The notes below the pieces were generated by a model that had not been told where the DNA came from, made no database searches, and was given only the letters and a program-made list of their open reading frames with translations. Source: JAWXBM01 sp034440115 (GTDB lineage Bacteria > Pseudomonadota > Gammaproteobacteria > Xanthomonadales > SZUA-36). From it: a DNA stretch of 64,000 nt. Of the stretch, positions 62,091-64,000 are shown one piece after another (the first letter of the stretch is position 1; each line of letters opens with the position of its first letter). The stretch spans positions 1 through 64,000 of the forward strand of contig JAWXBM010000117.1 of the NCBI GenBank assembly GCA_034440115.1, written 5' to 3'. A program made the translations under genes and the position numbers.

Positions 62091-63004
62091 CAACTGAGGC
62101 ACCATTCGCTGCGGAGCGCACAGCTTTCGCACCCGTTATTAAAGCCACTGGCCTGACCAAAAGCTATGGCAGGCATCTGGCCGTTGACCACATAGACCTG
62201 GAAATTGCTGCGGGCCGTATCGTTGGCCTGATTGGGCCTAATGGCGCCGGCAAAACCACCTTGATGAAGGCCATTCTGGGGCTGGCGAATTGCGCTGGAA
62301 AGCTGGAAGTGCTCGGCTTGGATCCAAGAAGCCAACGCTCGCAACTGATGGAAGATGTCTGCTTTATTGCTGATGTAGCCGTGTTGCCGCGCTGGATCCG
62401 CGTCAATCAATTGATTGAGTTAACCGGCAAAATACATCCGCGATTTTCCAAACAGCGCTGCCTTGATTACCTGGCCAAGACCAGGATCAATCAGGACAGT
62501 AAAGTCAAAACATTATCCAAGGGCATGGTAGCGCAATTGCACCTGTCCCTGGTGATGTCCATAGATGCCAAGTTGCTGGTGCTGGACGAACCTACCCTTG
62601 GTCTGGATATTCTCTATCGCAAGGAGTTTTACACCAACCTGTTGAACGACTATTTTGATGATGAGCGCAGTATCATCATCACCACTCACCAGGTAGAAGA
62701 AGTGGAGCATATTCTCACCGACCTTATATTTATCAACGACGGCAAGGTTGCACTGAATTGCAGCATGGAAGAAGTGCAACAACGCTACATCGAGTTGATG
62801 GTAAAGCCCGATCAGGCTGCCGCTGCACGCGCCTTGGGCCCCATGCGTGAAAGCCAATCCTTCGGGCGGCATATATTCCTGTTTGAAGGGAGCGATCGGA
62901 GCCAACTGGCCGAAATGGGCGAAATGCGGACACCGAGTGTCGCCGACCTGTTTGTGGCGATCATGAGCCCGAAAGAAACAACTTCGACCGGAGGCCGGGC
63001 ATGA
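62087..63004 (+). CDS. ABC transporter ATP-binding protein
   Basis: The start MTTEAPFAAERT overlaps the GntR stop and follows GGAGG; this gives 305 aa. Walker A is GPNGAGKTTLMKAI, the signature is the variant TLSKGMVAQLHLSLVM, Walker B is LLVLDEPTLGLD and the switch His lies in IITTHQVEEVEH. The C-terminal 70 residues (VKPDQAAAARALG...) form an accessory domain. It should pair with the ABC-2 permease encoded next; the substrate is unknown. Regulation by the upstream YtrA-type protein suggests induction by a cell-wall or membrane-active compound. Confidence 0.93.
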   Translation: MTTEAPFAAERTAFAPVIKATGLTKSYGRHLAVDHIDLEIAAGRIVGLIGPNGAGKTTLMKAILGLANCAGKLEVLGLDPRSQRSQLMEDVCFIADVAVLPRWIRVNQLIELTGKIHPRFSKQRCLDYLAKTRINQDSKVKTLSKGMVAQLHLSLVMSIDAKLLVLDEPTLGLDILYRKEFYTNLLNDYFDDERSIIITTHQVEEVEHILTDLIFINDGKVALNCSMEEVQQRYIELMVKPDQAAAARALGPMRESQSFGRHIFLFEGSDRSQLAEMGEMRTPSVADLFVAIMSPKETTSTGGRA

Positions 63005-63948
63005 ACCGTTTATTGGCCTTGATGCAACGTGAGTTCTGGGAAAACAAAGGGGCATTTCGCACCACGCCCATTGTCATTGGCGGAATTCATATCGTGCTGC
63101 TATTGATGTCTATTTTTACCACGGCGCATTTTGACAACGAGCTCTACACCTTCCGCGAAGCGGTCCGCATGTTGGCTGCTCAACCGGATTTGTTCCGCTC
63201 AGAACATGTCTATGAGATCATGCTGGGCACCTCCTTGTTCTTCACCATCGTGCTGTCGGTGGTGGTGTTCTTCTACCTGCTGGGATCGCTCTACGACGAC
63301 CGCAAGGATCGCAGCATCCTATTCTGGAAATCGCTGCCAACTTCGGACCGCCTGACCATTCTGTCCAAGCTGCTGACCGCCATGCTCACAGCGCCGCTGT
63401 GCTTCTTGATCGTGTTCATCCTCACCCAGGTCGTGGCCACGATTATCGCCGCCATCATGATCATGTCAGTGGGTGAAAACCCCTGGATTCTGTTTATCAG
63501 CTCGATGAACCCGATTAAGGTTTGGGCGGTGGTGGGTTTCAGCTACCTGGCCACATCCATTTGGTTCTTGCCGATGTCAGCCTGGCTGATTCTGGTTTCA
63601 GCATTTTCGCCCCGCGTCCCTTTGTTGTTTGCGCTGTTGCCACCGCTGGTATTGTCTATTCTGCAAACCTGGATCGACTTCCTGCGCACCTTCACTCTGA
63701 ACAGCAGCGTGTTTGGCATGATAGGTAAGTGGATAGCCAATAGCCCCACCATACTGACTGCCCAGGTGCAGGACGGGGTGGGCATGCTGGCCCTTGGGTT
63801 ACCTGGCACTGAACGCTTTGATCGTACCGTGACTGCGGGAAATATCCTCGATCGCTTGTTCTCGGCGGATATGTTGTACGGCTTGATAGTGGCAGCGGTA
63901 TTTCTGGCAGGTGCCCTGTGGTTCCGGCGCCGAGCAACGGACAGCTAG
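63001..63948 (+). CDS. ABC-2 type transporter permease
   Basis: The 315 aa membrane protein overlaps the ATPase stop by 4 nt. It has an N-terminal helix (TTPIVIGGIHIVLLLMSIF), a long extracytoplasmic loop, then five or so helices (FFTIVLSVVVFFYLLGSLY; LTAMLTAPLCFLIVFILTQVVATIIAAIMIM; VWAVVGFSYLATSIWFLPMSAWLILVSAF; LFALLPPLVLSIL; MLYGLIVAAVFLAGALWF). The motif YDDRKDRSILFWKSLPTSD matches the ABC-2 permease coupling region of YtrC/BcrB-like exporters. Only 52 nt follow in the window. Confidence 0.88.
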   Translation: MNRLLALMQREFWENKGAFRTTPIVIGGIHIVLLLMSIFTTAHFDNELYTFREAVRMLAAQPDLFRSEHVYEIMLGTSLFFTIVLSVVVFFYLLGSLYDDRKDRSILFWKSLPTSDRLTILSKLLTAMLTAPLCFLIVFILTQVVATIIAAIMIMSVGENPWILFISSMNPIKVWAVVGFSYLATSIWFLPMSAWLILVSAFSPRVPLLFALLPPLVLSILQTWIDFLRTFTLNSSVFGMIGKWIANSPTILTAQVQDGVGMLALGLPGTERFDRTVTAGNILDRLFSADMLYGLIVAAVFLAGALWFRRRATDS

Positions 63949-64000
63949 TACTCTGGCAGTCTGGCCGACGCACTATGGGATCAAGTAAGTAGCAACGAAA

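Overview
The window comes from a gammaproteobacterial chromosome with about 54 % GC by eye. The best clue is the block rpoE-rseA-rseB-rseC-mucD, lepA-lepB-DUF4845-rnc-era-recO-pdxJ (22.9-33.6 kb). This gene order is known from Pseudomonas and related marine Gammaproteobacteria. A large (180 kDa-type) NAD-glutamate dehydrogenase, a probable methylthioinosine phosphorylase and class 2 quinone-linked PyrD fit the same group. I cannot name a genus. No rRNA, tRNA, CRISPR array, IS transposase or prophage gene was found. The only accessory-looking stretch is the first 1.8 kb, plus one structured intergenic element at 39.5 kb.

Layout. 0-1.8 kb: the 3' part of a DUF222/HNH endonuclease gene containing small GTTCC/GGAAC palindromes, then a RelE-type toxin with XRE antitoxin. 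1.8-6.3 kb: a J-domain-like protein and guaB-guaA. 6.5-8.0 kb: a broken amidohydrolase gene. 8-11.4 kb, + strand: xseA, an ECF sigma factor with a membrane partner, and a YigZ/IMPACT protein. 11.4-13.9 kb, - strand: an overlapping operon of winged-helix regulator, short-chain dehydrogenase and saccharopine-dehydrogenase-like reductase. 14-19.8 kb, - strand: rlmD-nagZ-hpt-mtiP-fadH in a tight run. 19.9-22.8 kb: a YdbH/YdbL-type envelope pair. 22.9-33.6 kb: the housekeeping and envelope-stress block above. 34-39.5 kb, + strand: an ALDH7 dehydrogenase, pyrD, murB and an M28 lipoprotein peptidase. 39.7-50.4 kb, - strand: gcdH, a cytosolic 5'-nucleotidase, a Nudix-like/APH fusion, nadK, gdhB and a second acyl-CoA dehydrogenase. 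50.5-55.3 kb, + strand: an ArsR-methyltransferase regulator and metH. 55.3-60.5 kb, - strand: a DUF2058 protein, then fcl, gmd, ugd and a UDP-glucuronate epimerase (read on the - strand as epimerase-ugd-gmd-fcl). 60.6-64 kb: an FkpA-like isomerase and, divergently, a small membrane protein, a GntR/YtrA regulator and an ABC-2 exporter.

How the genes connect. GuaB/GuaA, Hpt and MtiP converge on IMP/GMP. GdhB yields 2-oxoglutarate and NADH beside NAD kinase. The ALDH7 enzyme and GcdH are both steps of lysine catabolism. The ArsR-methyltransferase protein probably regulates methionine/SAM recycling next to metH. RpoE with RseA/B/C and MucD is a complete envelope-stress circuit. Gmd/Fcl and Ugd/epimerase make GDP-fucose and UDP-galacturonate for surface glycans whose glycosyltransferases are not in the window. 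Many junctions overlap by ATGA or TAATG, pointing to translational coupling.

Most of the window is core metabolism. The least explained items are the nested inverted-repeat element at 39475-39676, the Nudix-like/kinase fusion at 41959-43371, the YdbH/YdbL pair without an obvious YnbE, and the small membrane protein leading the GntR-ABC operon.
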